Positions 23,301-33,529 of a DNA stretch of 64,000 nt are shown here, piece after piece; the first letter of the stretch is position 1; the number at the start of each line of letters is the position of its first letter. The notes below the pieces were generated by a model that was not told the DNA's origin, ran no database searches, and worked only from the letters and a program-made list of their open reading frames with translations. The position numbers and the translations under genes were made by a program. The DNA is from Phytophthora quininea (taxonomy: Eukaryota; Oomycota; Peronosporomycetes; Peronosporales; Peronosporaceae): positions 62,001 to 126,000 of the forward strand of contig JAAVTG010000222.1 in NCBI GenBank assembly GCA_011947345.1, read 5' to 3'.

Positions 23301-25102
23301 CATTGAAGAACTTCATTTTGTAGTCAAGCGTGATAATGACTTCATTTGAACACTTCTCGGTCAAGCAGTTCTCACGCATCAAGTTGACACGATTGTGGAT
23401 AGCTAGCTGCTGATTTATTGTTCGCAGGCGATGACCAAGAAATAACTGTGCTTTCTCGACAGAATCATCAATAATGCTGCTGGTCGATTCGCTGGCATGC
23501 TGCAGCTCTACGATTTTCTTGAGACGCTCGAAAAATAAAACACAGCCTTACAATCTTCACACACGGTTGTTCGGTTTGGTTGGTTGGACTTTGACAAACC
23601 ATGTTTAATATCATGTAGCTAACACGCACATGACGCTTTCACCCTCGCATTAAAGCCATACTTCAAATAGGGTTGAATGATTTTTATACCTTCTGGTCGA
23701 GGATATGTCGTAGTTGCTGATCAGTTTCGAAAGCGTGTCGAATGGGTTATTTACAAGAAATCCCACAACGTTGTCGACAGCTTTTGCACCGTAGCCCCAC
23801 ATGCTCTCAGTATCGATACAATACGAGCGAAAGCCATCTTCGATAATACTACATCGCTTGGTGCCGAGGCTAAATAATTCTCGAACATTGCAGTGCAGGA
23901 CCGGTGACGTATTATCGCTGGAAATAAGATGCTTTGATGCGGGAGCTTGATCCGTTTTTGTTCCCCAGGAAAGGAATTCCACGTTGACGGGAGCTAGAAC
24001 AAATGAAGCTGTGACTTCGACACACGTTGGATCGTAATTCCGTCGACTGTACTTCTCGATATCAATGGCCGAGACACTATGAAGTCGGATTAGGTCGCGA
24101 CGGGCAACGGTAAATGACTCTGGGGCCAATGTAAACAGAAATTCAAACGAGAATTCTTGCACCTCGCGACGAGAGTAAACTGATAGACGCGCTCGCAAAG
24201 TCCGCCGCTCTTTGGACCCTCTTTTGCCTTGGAGTAACACTCTGCAATCGTCGTCGATAACTGTTTGCTGTCTTCGTTTGTAGGTGTTCGTAGCGCCTCC
24301 ACCAAAGTATCCAAAAGCGCAGCCCCAGCATCACTTGGGGAAATGCTATCCGTTGCAAACACATTACATACACGCAATAATATCTCTCGAATACCTCGTA
24401 CGATAATGTTGTCTCATATTTGTTTTCTGTTCCGCTTCTCCAGAAAGCAGGGTCAGATCGTAGATCGAGCCGTGGCCTGCGATCTTTGAGATATTTAACT
24501 TGATGGCCCAGCCCGAAAAAGCACAACAACGACGATTGATTTGGCTGCATCACGTTTTCACTATGCACCCCTGAACGGCGTTGTGGAATGTCGGCGGTGG
24601 CGTTGGCGACTAATCGAGGCAGTAGCGCCTGCTGGATTGGAGACACCAACACATCGAGTCGGGATCTCAAGTAACCTCGAGTAACCCGATAGTGGGATAT
24701 AACGCGACAGATCGGCCGGCCTAATCACAATGTATATCTTGACAACTAAAGCTCATGTTCGCAAACGTTTTCCTTGTTCTAAGCAAGATACTATGTCTAT
24801 CCATTACTCTCACATCAAGATCACACGTTTATCGCTTTCAAACAGTAGTCAGAGTTCCTTAGACGGTCTTCAATGTTCGTCAATGGTCCTACGAAAATGA
24901 AAAAATGAAGAAAAAAATGTGCGTCTTCTTTCCGTTTGTTGTGGGCTACCTAGTGCTCCAATTTTGTGCGGGAGCTTCACCACTATGAATCTACCGATCT
25001 GATGAGTACGTGTGCCAAATTTCACCTCAATACGAGCAATATTGGCGATTTTGATTTTCGTACCACCCCAAAAATCGGTTCGGTTCCAAGGGACATCCAG
25101 TG
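20396..25102. mobile_element. 4.7 kb DNA transposon with TTAA target duplication
   Basis: Starts CACAGGATGTCCCTTTGAAC after TTAA (20392-20395). The other end, read on the minus strand, starts CACTGGATGTCCCTTGGAAC and is followed by TTAA (25103-25106). The terminal repeats extend to 26 bp with two mismatches. TTAA duplications are known for piggyBac and Kolobok elements. The coding relics inside do not look like piggyBac, so Kolobok or another TTAA-targeting group is a guess. Confidence 0.75.
21484..24670 (-). pseudogene. Degenerate transposase of the TTAA element
   Basis: Several frames on the minus strand add up to one long protein. From the N-terminus: SYEVFERYYCVYVM near 24390, a middle part (VARRDLIRLHSVSAIDIEKY, SVEKAQLFLGHRLRTINQQL), then a catalytic-looking block: TLDYKMKFFNVFQRD, HFGKRGMNWHGALIHYFEYV in a shifted frame, KYTTLLSDNASCYQNWLLPL, and IIHSETQDGKSALDVHFACA. 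The spaced acidic residues (LDYK, SDNAS, SETQDGKS) suggest a DDE-type fold. The C-terminal parts are Ser/Glu-rich (22355-21918) and basic (21720-21484). Many stops and frameshifts are present. Confidence 0.55.
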
Positions 25103-25106
25103 TTAA

Positions 25107-26180
25107 GAAGACGTTTAAGTCCCCTCCCAATGAAGCTGGAAAGTATCACGAGAGGATACCTGGCTTACTGGTTTAATCTATAATTTGGAAGACCATTAAC
25201 AAAGCTTCGAAAACCACCTTTAGGCTCGCTAACGGTCCAGCATCGGTTAGGCACACCAACATTAGATTTATACTGCCAATTCATTTACTGTGGACTTGAA
25301 CAGGGCAACAATAGCGTTGATATTCGTTGTGTCCGTTGTTCGTCAATTCCAGCCACCCGGTTAGCACACGGAAGCACAAACCACAAGTTTACTTCATCCG
25401 CAGCCCGCTTACGACGCGAGCTGACCAATCCACACAAAGACACCGAAGTTGCCCACTGGTCACGACTTCATGAACATCCGCACCCAGTCGCGTGCACAAC
25501 TTCTGGGAGGATGAAAGACCCAGCTTGTGTTGTTGACGCCGCAATCGTTAAAATCTAGTTCACAAGAAAACTCCCGAAAGAAATACAAATTTGATCTCCT
25601 TCTCTTCCAAATGCAAGGTGTTGCGTCTTGAATTTTGTTTTTGCAGGTGTCCAAAAAAGGTTTTGCACGACGGAAGTTGAATACGAGGCAAGGGAGATTC
25701 CTATGACTACGAAGTCCGAACCGGAAATACGAGTTTCGCTCGCCGTACAGAATCTAGAAGAAAGAACAACTAGAATATTGAGCGACACTATTATCCCTTG
25801 CCTTGTATTCAACCTCCGCCTCGCAAAACTTTTTTTTCATTGCCTTGGTTGTTTTGCACCTGCTGACCCACTCGTTCACATGGTAGATATCGTTCGTGTA
25901 GTTGGTAGTGATAGGTTCAGCGAGCATGTTGCGGTACAACTTGCATATGCCACGGCAGCGGCATTCGGTGGCGGATCAGCTCGGCGTCGTCCAATAGCGT
26001 CCCGTCCAACACCCATCCTTCCAAGGACAATAAGGCCGTGATCTTTGCTCTGATTTCATCATGTAATCGCTCGCGGGTTTCGTTCGGGCAGTAGCGCTCT
26101 CTAAACGAATCCATAACTCGCACTATTGGATCCATTAACGACCGCCCAACATCGTACTCTTCATTGATTCGTGCACAGAA
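25107..26180. other. Unresolved repeat-rich DNA
   Basis: No intact gene. It holds an inverted repeat at 25652-25838 and a 72-residue minus-strand open frame (26135-25917, DSFRERYCPNETRERLHDEI) that I do not recognise. It is probably the remains of several elements. Confidence 0.35.
25652..25838. repeat. Inverted repeat with about 47-bp arms
   Basis: The arm at 25652-25698 (GGTTTTGCACGACGGAAGTT core) is matched on the opposite strand at 25792-25838 (AGTTTTGCGAGGCGGAGGTT core). The arms share most bases over about 45 positions around a spacer of about 93 bp. Both arms read as related peptides (FCTTEVEYEARE and FCEAEVEYKARD), so they look like two oppositely oriented copies of one coding piece. 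Confidence 0.6.
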
Positions 26181-27370
26181 ATGGTCAAGGTCGTTCCCTC
26201 TAAGAATTTTGAGGTCACCTCCTTAAATACATGCGGCAAAGTATGCAGACTTCTGCAGGGCCTGTATGGCTTTAAGGAAGCCCCATTAATCTGGTACAAG
26301 ATTCTAGATGCCATCCAACTGAAGATTGCCTTTGGGAATTCGAAGTTGGACAACACAGTGAACTAGAGAACAGTATGAGGAAGTCCGATCTTCCCGACCG
26401 TGAACGTAAATGGTGTTTTGATCGTCGCCAATGAACAGTGAGGCTAATGATTAGAGAGTTGGAAAAGAAGTTCAAGATCCAAGATCTAGGGCATGTTCAC
26501 CACGTATTGGGAATGGAGATTTCATACGTGAAGAACGATGTGGCGTAGATCTCCCATCGAGGATATATTGCAAAAGTGTTAGAGCGGTTTGGAATGAACC
26601 AGTGCTACGCTGTCTCAACGCCACAGGTTTTAGAACATCTACCAATACCAGCGTCGTTAGAGGAAGAAGGAGTAAACGATCCAAGTATTCCCTACCGAAA
26701 ACTCGTGGGATGCTTGCAGTATTTTGTTAAGTTCTCGCGTACAAACTCGGTGAGGACGTTGGATAAATACTTGAACAAGTACACGCGAGAAAATTGGATA
26801 TATGGCGAAGCGAGTATTGCGATATCTGCATGGAATCATGGATCTTGGCATCGTGTGGCACAAGCCGAACACAACAGAGCTCAAAGTGGTCGCATACGCG
26901 GATGAAGATCTCAGAAACGAGAAAGACGGTCGGTACTTGATCATTGGATACGTTTTGCAGCTAAATGGATGAACTTACGCGTACAAATCGAGGAGACAGA
27001 ACATAATGACGGAGGACATTTGTTGTGCAGAGTTTGCTGTGGCAAGCGAGTGTTCAACCATGAATATTTGGACTCACAATTTGTGCAAGGAGCTGAAGCT
27101 CAAGTTGCGTCTTCCGATCGTGCTGTATCAATATAACCAATCTGCGATTATTGTGATAACGGAAATCAAAGGCAACTACAAGACGAAAAATGTGGACCTG
27201 AATAATCACAAAGTGCGCGAATATCACGAGCGTGGGGTGATCGAAGTGGTTTACTATCCTTCGGGGAAATGCTGGCAGACACTCTCACGAAGCCATTAGG
27301 CCCGCAGTTTCAGAAGATTCGACATAAGCTGAACGAGGGATGCCAGTGCCTGTCGCCATCAAGGATGGAA
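26181..27370 (+). mobile_element. Ty1/copia retrotransposon pol remnant
   Basis: Only the C-terminal part of the copia polyprotein is visible: reverse transcriptase (VCRLLQGLYGFKEAPLIWYK, LEKKFKIQDLGHVHHVLGME, GYIAKVLERFGMNQC), then the RNase H region and its tail (EDICCAEFAVASEC, NKVREYHERG-like, MLADTLTKPLGPQFQKIR). Stops and frameshifts are scattered through it. Gag, protease, integrase and a 5' LTR are not recognisable upstream. Confidence 0.8.
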
Positions 27371-27734
27371 AGGCAAGCGGCTAGTTCGAGAAACATGAAG
27401 AGGGATCTGTGCAGACGCCAAGTGGGTGTGTGGAGATGGCTACAGTTGAAGTCGAGCCCGAGCTCAGCAAGCTCAGCTAACTCTAAAGTTTGCAGTTGCA
27501 ATTCAAGACGCCGGATTGCTTAGAAGTAAGACAACAGCAGTAGGTTGTTGTATGACTAAACTCAGAGGAGGGTTGTCACCTTCGAGGTTTCCCTCCTCAA
27601 TTCCAACTTGCTAAATAGGAAGCGTTCTTCTTATCGTCGCCTCTACAGTCACTAGCTTCTATATCTGTGCAAAGCCACACAAGGGATTTCTCATTGCTTA
27701 TAGCGTCGGATGTGTTATTCACATTACAATTTAG
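27371..27734. other. 3' flank of the copia remnant
   Basis: May contain a decayed 3' LTR or the end of the copia element, but no partner LTR exists in the window to compare with. No gene is seen. Confidence 0.3.
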
Positions 27735-28359
27735 CTACAACATCGGCTGGAGAAAGGGGATCGTATTGGGGGTCGGGGGCTGCAGCTCGTCAGAAACGTT
27801 AGTCTGGCGGAGGTCGCCACACGTGTGCAGCGACGCGTTGTCCAGAAGCAGAAGTACGTGTCTTTTCCAGCTCGCATCTTCACGTCCATCTAACACACCC
27901 ACAGCTGTAAGATCGGCGTCGTCATCCACGGTTTTGTTATTTTTGCAGTCGAAGCCAAGCTTTTCGACAATCTTTCGGCCATAGCACCGCGGTTTCATCG
28001 CCCGGCCAATAGACAGTAGTGACAGCCTCCCTGAGCCGTCTGTGTGCACAGAGGGCTAGTGTAATGAGCGTTTTGTCGGCTTTGATGCCACGTTTAAATC
28101 TAGAGCAGATGCCCCTGACGGAGATTGCGAGTAGCAAAGACCAGCCTCGTCTATATTAGGGGTTTCAGTTTTCTGCTTTTCGTCGTGTTGGCGGCTCGGA
28201 TGATTTCCCGGCCAAAATCGGGCCCAAGAATACTGGCGAGACGCGCGTCCCTCGGGGCGGCCGGCTTAGCAGGTTTCTCGCCCGGACGAAAGGTCGCGCT
28301 GGGCGACGCTTTCCCGCGCACGTCGAGGCCTCATTTCAAATTTCGCGCCACTCCCAATC

Positions 28360-29590
28360 ATGCCCTCCGCATCGCGCGCGAAGACGCCAGCAGGATCGCG
28401 GCTGCAGAAGAAGCCGATGAAAGCACCTGCGAAGAAGAGACCACCGAAGAAAGCACCGACGAAGGGTAAGAAGTCGAAGAAGCAAAAGGGGGATGCTACT
28501 TCCCAGCCGGCCGAGAACAAGACAACCAAGTACGTCCATACAACCGGCGAGCAATTTCTTGCGATGCTGCAGAGGCTGGAGATTCCGGCCAACTACAAGA
28601 TTATCGTCGGAGAGTCAACAGCGGGCAAGACAGTCGCGCACGGCACGGGAATCACAATGGTTGAGGGCTTCAAACGCATGGCAGCTCAAGCAAATGATTC
28701 TACTATTCACGCTGCAGAAGCGCAAGGCCTCCCCACTCCTTCTGCAGATGACCTGTGGACTGGTAAAGTGTGTCAAAGCCCGTGGAAATCGTACTTTTCG
28801 CGGTACAAGACCACGCGCGACAAGCTTATGATCCAAACAAGCTTTGGAATCACCGATGAGATGCGGGCCGTTGGATACACGCTAGAAGAAGCCGTCAAAA
28901 AGCCTGCCCGCATTACTACCGTTTTGGACAAAGTTTGTGGGAAGCAGTCCAACGTGAAGCCCTCGTCGCACACAACAGAGCCTGAACGCGAAGAAAGTGA
29001 TGCATATCGGAGCGACGGCCCCGATGCTAGCCTACCTGGTAACGAGGAAGTTTTTGGCAGTGCTGACAACAGCTCTATCCTCCAAGGTGCTATGAGTGAT
29101 GCCGACTCGCTTGAATTTACCACGACCTACGGCTTCTCAGACGATGCTACTAGTCAGGCTCTCACTAACATGTCAACAACAACAAGTGAGACCTCCGTAA
29201 CGGCGCCGTTGCCGTTATCAGCTACCCCACCTGCTCCACCGTCATATGCGTCGCGCAATTTTCCTGACGCTGCTAGTGGAGATGCCCGTGGAGTGGAGAA
29301 ATCCAACATCGCGAAGCGGCGTGATTTTGCAAGCATTTATACCGAGGCTTCTGAAAGACGTCTCGAATTCAGCGAGAAGCGGATGCCGCAGGAATTTGTG
29401 CTGAAAGAAAAAACTCGAGCAGGAGGGCCTTTTCCGTCGTCAGGAGCTAGAAGAGCGCAAGCGCGACCGCCTTCAGCGCGCTGCAGATAAGCGAGCTGAG
29501 GAGAAAAACAAGATGGCTCTTCGGCTGCTGCTGAGTGGCAAACAACTCGCAGAGGTCAACGAGATCCTCAAGGTTTTCTTTTCCGATTAA
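28360..29590 (+). pseudogene. Myb/SANT-like accessory protein of Harbinger element 3
   Basis: Begins MPSASRAKTPAGSRLQKKPM with a basic, Lys/Pro-rich N-terminus. The conserved core is GEQFLAMLQRLEIPANYKII, then GITMVEGFKRMAAQ, SPWKSYFSRYKTTRDKLMIQ and FGITDEMRAVGYTLEEAV, followed by a Ser/Thr-rich linker. The frame changes near 29405; the other frame ends in a coiled coil (ELEERKRDRLQRAADKRAEE, KQLAEVNEILK) with TAA at 29588-29590. A single indel is the only defect seen. It is likely the DNA-binding partner of the transposase. Confidence 0.65.
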
Positions 29591-29646
29591 ACTCAACTGG
29601 TGTAGCGACAGCTAGCGCTTAACCCGCAGCACTCTCCGTACTACGG

Positions 29647-30979
29647 CTAGTTTGACATGTTGACCACCACACGCTTAATATGCTCTCGCTTCCGAAATCC
29701 GATTCGAGCATTTTCATTTTCCGAAGTGTCATTGTTGTTGTCTTCACTGTCGGAGTTGCTATCATCCTCCCATTCGTCACCAATTTCCAGACCAATATTG
29801 TGCACCATTGCGCAAGCTAAGATATGGTTGTTTACCACCGCGAAGTCCTTCTTCTTTCGGATTTGCGTGCGAATCCCTTTGAGAGACATCCAGCGATTCT
29901 TCCATCTCCCGATTGTATTCTCGACTACAACGCGACCGCTACAGTGAACTTCGTTAAAGATCGTGTTGTCAGGTTTGAGCGATGCTGGCGTTTTGTACGG
30001 GGTGATGACAAACTGTGAGACAGCGTAGCCGGAGTCTCCGAGCAAATATTGGTCCCCAGTGATATACCTGCATGGATGCTGCAGCGCCGGTGATTTTTAA
30101 GAAATGGTTGAGTCTGCGCAAGAACCCGGCCAGCCAGTGTAAACCATGAGAAGCCTCTGGTCCTCGTTGCACTCCACTTGGACATTTATAGAGTAGCGAG
30201 ACTTGCGATTGAAATGCAGTGCACCATCAATGTGGGGCTTTTGGTCCAAGCAGATATGAGTACTATCCACCATACCAATCACTCCGGGAGTCCAAAGCGC
30301 TCTCGATGATACGCAGACGTGACATCACGTTCACGAGACGGAGGCCATTTCACGAACTCGCTGTAGTGTCGAAGCAGCGCCTGCCGCACGCGACGAACGT
30401 ACGTAGTGACGGTCCCTACACCTACACCTACACCGTAGTGCCGTACAATCCGCCAATTTGAGTTGCCGTTTCCGCATGCTCCAAACAACTCAAGTGCAAC
30501 GGCGAGTTGCACAGCGACACCCGTTGGGATTTCGTGCCTCGCTGAGCAAAGCGTACGTCACCACGAATGAGCTGAAGAACGAACTCGAACGTAGGTTTTG
30601 TAACACGAAGCGACTTCATGAACTCATCTTCACGTAGATCGAAAACCAGGTAGAGATGTGCGTCGGAGCGAGCAATATTAGAGCGCGAGCCCAAGTAGCG
30701 GTTCAACCAGACCCCGCAGTATATGTTCTGAGACCTCTCCAGCTCTGAATGATCGCCCTCAAACTCCTCGAGCTCGGCGAGAAGTGCCTCGCAGAAGATC
30801 GTGCTTGAGAGCGCATGCAGCCACTTTGAGCGCTGCGACTCCGGCATGATCTGTGCTAACATCATTAGATAAGCACCAGACTTTGTCCACACGCCCGCTG
30901 CATACCTGGGAGGGGAGGGGGCGCGGAGGCGCGAGCAGTTAGCGGCAACGGCGCGCCGAGAAATCTGACAAGCAGCCAA
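29647..30979 (-). pseudogene. Harbinger transposase of element 3
   Basis: N-terminal part at 30979-30520 (RSNIARSDAHLYLVFDLRED, FMKSLRVTKPTFEFVLQLIR). It then shifts to another frame for VALELFGACGNGNSNWRIVR and VRRVRQALLRHYSEFVKWPP. It shifts back for GMVDSTHICLDQKPHIDGAL (first Asp) and YSINVQVECNEDQRLLMVYT (second region), and ends with MLGDSGYAVSQFVITPYKTP, VVVENTIGRWKNRWMSLKGI and LACAMVHNIGLEIGDEW. Motif order fits DDE_Tnp_4. Two or three frame changes make it inactive as written. Confidence 0.82.
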
Positions 30980-31733
30980 ACGGAAACCTTTTTCTTGCCG
31001 CGTGGTAGGACACTTTTAGAGCAGATTTCTTGCACAGAAAACCGAGAACTGAAACCCCTATTGAACACGTCCCGTAGGTCGTACTCGCGCACCATTTCCG
31101 TGCAGGTTGTAAACGCCCTGTCGGACTACCTCTTCGTCAACAGATCTCGCCTCCCCTACTTGTTACGAGCGCGAAGGCCGTACCGGTGTATGAATGGCGT
31201 CCGCCACCCCACAGAAAGTGATAGCGGCTCAGCCTCTTCACCGATCTTTTACTGCAGTTTCTTGGCCTTACTGTTCCGCCCCCCTCCCCCTGTCCAACTT
31301 AACCTTCTTCGCCATAACAAAAGCCACCCACTTCCGAGCTGATGCTTTAGAGCTGGGGACATCACTTTCAGCGACCTTTGACGCTTATTCTCCCCGTAGA
31401 ATGGGTCTCGGATCGTGTTAACATTTTTGAGGATGTCTGAGACCGTGTTGCGGGCTGAAGGCTTCTGCAACTTGAACGCCTTGGCAGCCCAGCACGTCTG
31501 GTCTTCTTGGGGGTGTTTGGGGACTCCTCACTTTTGTCGAGGAACAGTCGCTGCTGACCGATGGCCATCCAGAGCCCCATTCGGAGCAAGGAGTGTCTTG
31601 GCTGAGTTTCTAGTTTTGATGGGAAATTTGAACAGCCTTTTCTTAAAAATATTTATGACTCTGCAAAGGATATTGTTTATAATGGGCGTCAGAAGTATTA
31701 TCTTTTCAAGTCTTCTACCGTTCGATTTTGATC

Positions 31734-31762
31734 AAAAATCGGACTTCAACACTCCGATTTTT
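31734..31762. repeat. Perfect 10-bp hairpin
   Basis: AAAAATCGGA and TCCGATTTTT flank a 9-base loop (CTTCAACAC). It is AT-rich and outside any gene. It may be part of a decayed transposon end, since ATCGGACTTC recurs near 32832. Confidence 0.5.
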
Positions 31763-31996
31763 AATTGATAAAACTAGTCTGCTTGCCAAGAAAAAGTGAG
31801 TATCTCCTCTGTAGATTTGCTGTTAGGGAACGACGACGAGCCTATCATTACAACAGAGGTGGAGACGCCATCCAACAGCGACGCGGCGCTCACGCCCACA
31901 TGGCCGCCTGCAGCGGGTTCTTGGCTGGTGTGTTTCTAGCTGGCCAGCCATACTTGCGTAACCCTGACCTAGTGATATTCCCAAAAGAAATACACA

Positions 31997-32590
31997 TTAA
32001 AAATAAATAAGAAATATTTTAAAAAATTGTTGGCCATCTTTCGATGTCTCATCAACGAAGACAAGTTGATCTGGGCCACTATAGAATGGCAGCAGCCGAT
32101 TGACGTACTCCTGACGCTCGCGCAGGACGCACTCTCTTGCTCTTTTAGAAAGGACTTTTCGGGTAAGACCTAAGTCAAACCGTTGCACTCGACAAGTAGT
32201 GGAGCCGGTTACACTAATTGTAGTTCCAAACCTTGCATGTAGCTCCTTGCGCAATTCATCGAAGTAGAAACAGGGGTGGTGATCAACGTACTCACGCACA
32301 AACGTGCACGCCGCTTCTGGCCACCGTGAGGTCTTAGTTCTTGCGACTGCTTTCAGAACATTGCCTGTCTTCTTAATATCTAGATACCAACGGCTCAAAC
32401 TATGTTCGGATACACTTAAAACAGTAGCTACAGTAGCGATATCAATATTGTAAACATACAAAAGAATGATCCCTCTCCACTTGATGTCAACTGAGTATAT
32501 GACTGGCATTTTCTTCTTTTGTCCGATTCGGCTTTGACAAACTGGCAGTTTTGCAGCAAAATTCTTGAGTGGCTGGCAACCTCCCGCCAT
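31997..32590 (-). pseudogene. Tc1/mariner-type transposase, 3'-truncated
   Basis: 198-residue open frame: an N-terminal HTH pair (WRGIILLYVYNIDIATVATV, SVSEHSLSRWYLDIKKTGNV), then CTFVREYVDHHPCFYFDELR, RFDLGLTRKVLSKRARECVL, and FYSGPDQLVFVDETSKDGQQ with the first catalytic Asp. It ends two short residues blocks later (FFKIFLIYF), well before the second Asp and the terminal Glu/Asp, so the catalytic C-terminal half is missing. Confidence 0.82.
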
Positions 32591-33529
32591 GTCGGACTGT
32601 AGTGAGAAAAAAACACCTTTTGCTCCGAAAATGCTCTGACTTTCAAAACGAAATCATGTTTTCCATCGTTTTTCTATTGACCAATTTTCACTCCTTTTAA
32701 TCTCCGCTCGACTTCTTGTAATCCGTTGCCAGTACACCCTAAATCTCGAAATTACAGATAGTAAAATCGGTCGGGCTCACCACAAGACTTGCAAAGCACA
32801 ATAATGCTATTGTGCCTTTCTGCTATTTTGTCCCCTTAATCGGACTTCTTAATCGGGCTTTAAAGCCTTGTTAAGTGCGTAGTAATTCGTTGGACGCCAA
32901 AATTCCAAATCACAGCGGGTAGGTATACGTGGTCCACACACAATAGCCTCCCTCCAACAAAAGCCCATGCACCCAATCCACACTCAAAAATGAGAACGTC
33001 GTCAAGGCAGATGCGCGTCGGAGGGTATTGCATACTAGCAACGGCTTTTGTAACACAGGTGACAGCACACAAGACGCCTGGCGAACGGGCGCAGCTCCTG
33101 AAGTCCGGCAGGGAGACAACAAAGTGGTTTAAACCCCACTACGAGATCGTACGTTCTGGGCAATACGCCGCAATTCTCGCTGATTAATTTAAGGGATTGC
33201 GGTCTAATAAATGCTTGTTGCTGTGTTTGGTTCTTCGTAGCGCGTCGGGAACGAGTGCACACTGGCGGTTGGACCCCTACAGAAGAGATCTCGTCGTTTT
33301 GGCCGGGTAGCGTGCGTCTCTAGGTGCCATGCTGCCAATTGTTTAGGTGGCGGGGTTTTCTAACTAAGGTGCTTGGTGTTGTGGGTGTATTGATCCAGGT
33401 CGAGGATAGCGTCGATTGGACTTTGCTGCTACAGACTAGTCGGCGTAGCTAGGTAACATCAGCTCGCTTGTATTCATGAAGCACAGCGCGAGTTTAACAA
33501 TGAGTGCACAGTATTTTTCGTAGACCAAC
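32591..33529. other. No gene seen
   Basis: The left part is AT-rich (5' flank of the Tc1 relic). The right part has a few short open frames without conserved features. 33430-33529 may hold the promoter of the ORF at 33530. Confidence 0.35.

Larger units (their letters stand above)
28158..31059. mobile_element. PIF/Harbinger DNA transposon, element 3
   Basis: Left end AGGGGTTTCAGTTTTCTG after ATT (28155-28157). The right end, read on the minus strand, is AGGGGTTTCAGTTCTCGG and is followed by ATT (31060-31062). Length is 2,902 bp. It contains a Myb-like accessory gene (+) and a transposase (-), convergent, as in elements 1 and 2. Removing it with one ATT rebuilds the interrupted pogo reading frame exactly. 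Confidence 0.88.
27735..31590 (-). pseudogene. pogo/Tigger-like transposase split by Harbinger element 3
   Basis: Minus-strand N-terminal half at about 31590-31063: the CENP-B-type HTH (WAAKAFKLQKPSARNTVSDI, PFYGENKRQRSLK), later EMVREYDLRDVFN. The C-terminal half at 28157-27735 continues with IDEAGLCYSQSPSG, GICSRFKRGIKADKTLITLA, IGRAMKPRCYGRKIVEKLGF and RHVLLLLDNASLHT, ending PPTPNTIPFLQPML. The two halves are separated by the 2.9 kb Harbinger element at the codon after DVF. Additional frameshifts are present in both halves. Confidence 0.82.

Noticed and set aside
28139..28160. Fusion of the plus-strand frame at 28125 with the Myb-like gene
   Set aside because: That frame crosses the Harbinger end at 28158. 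The ATG at 28360 inside the element is the natural start.
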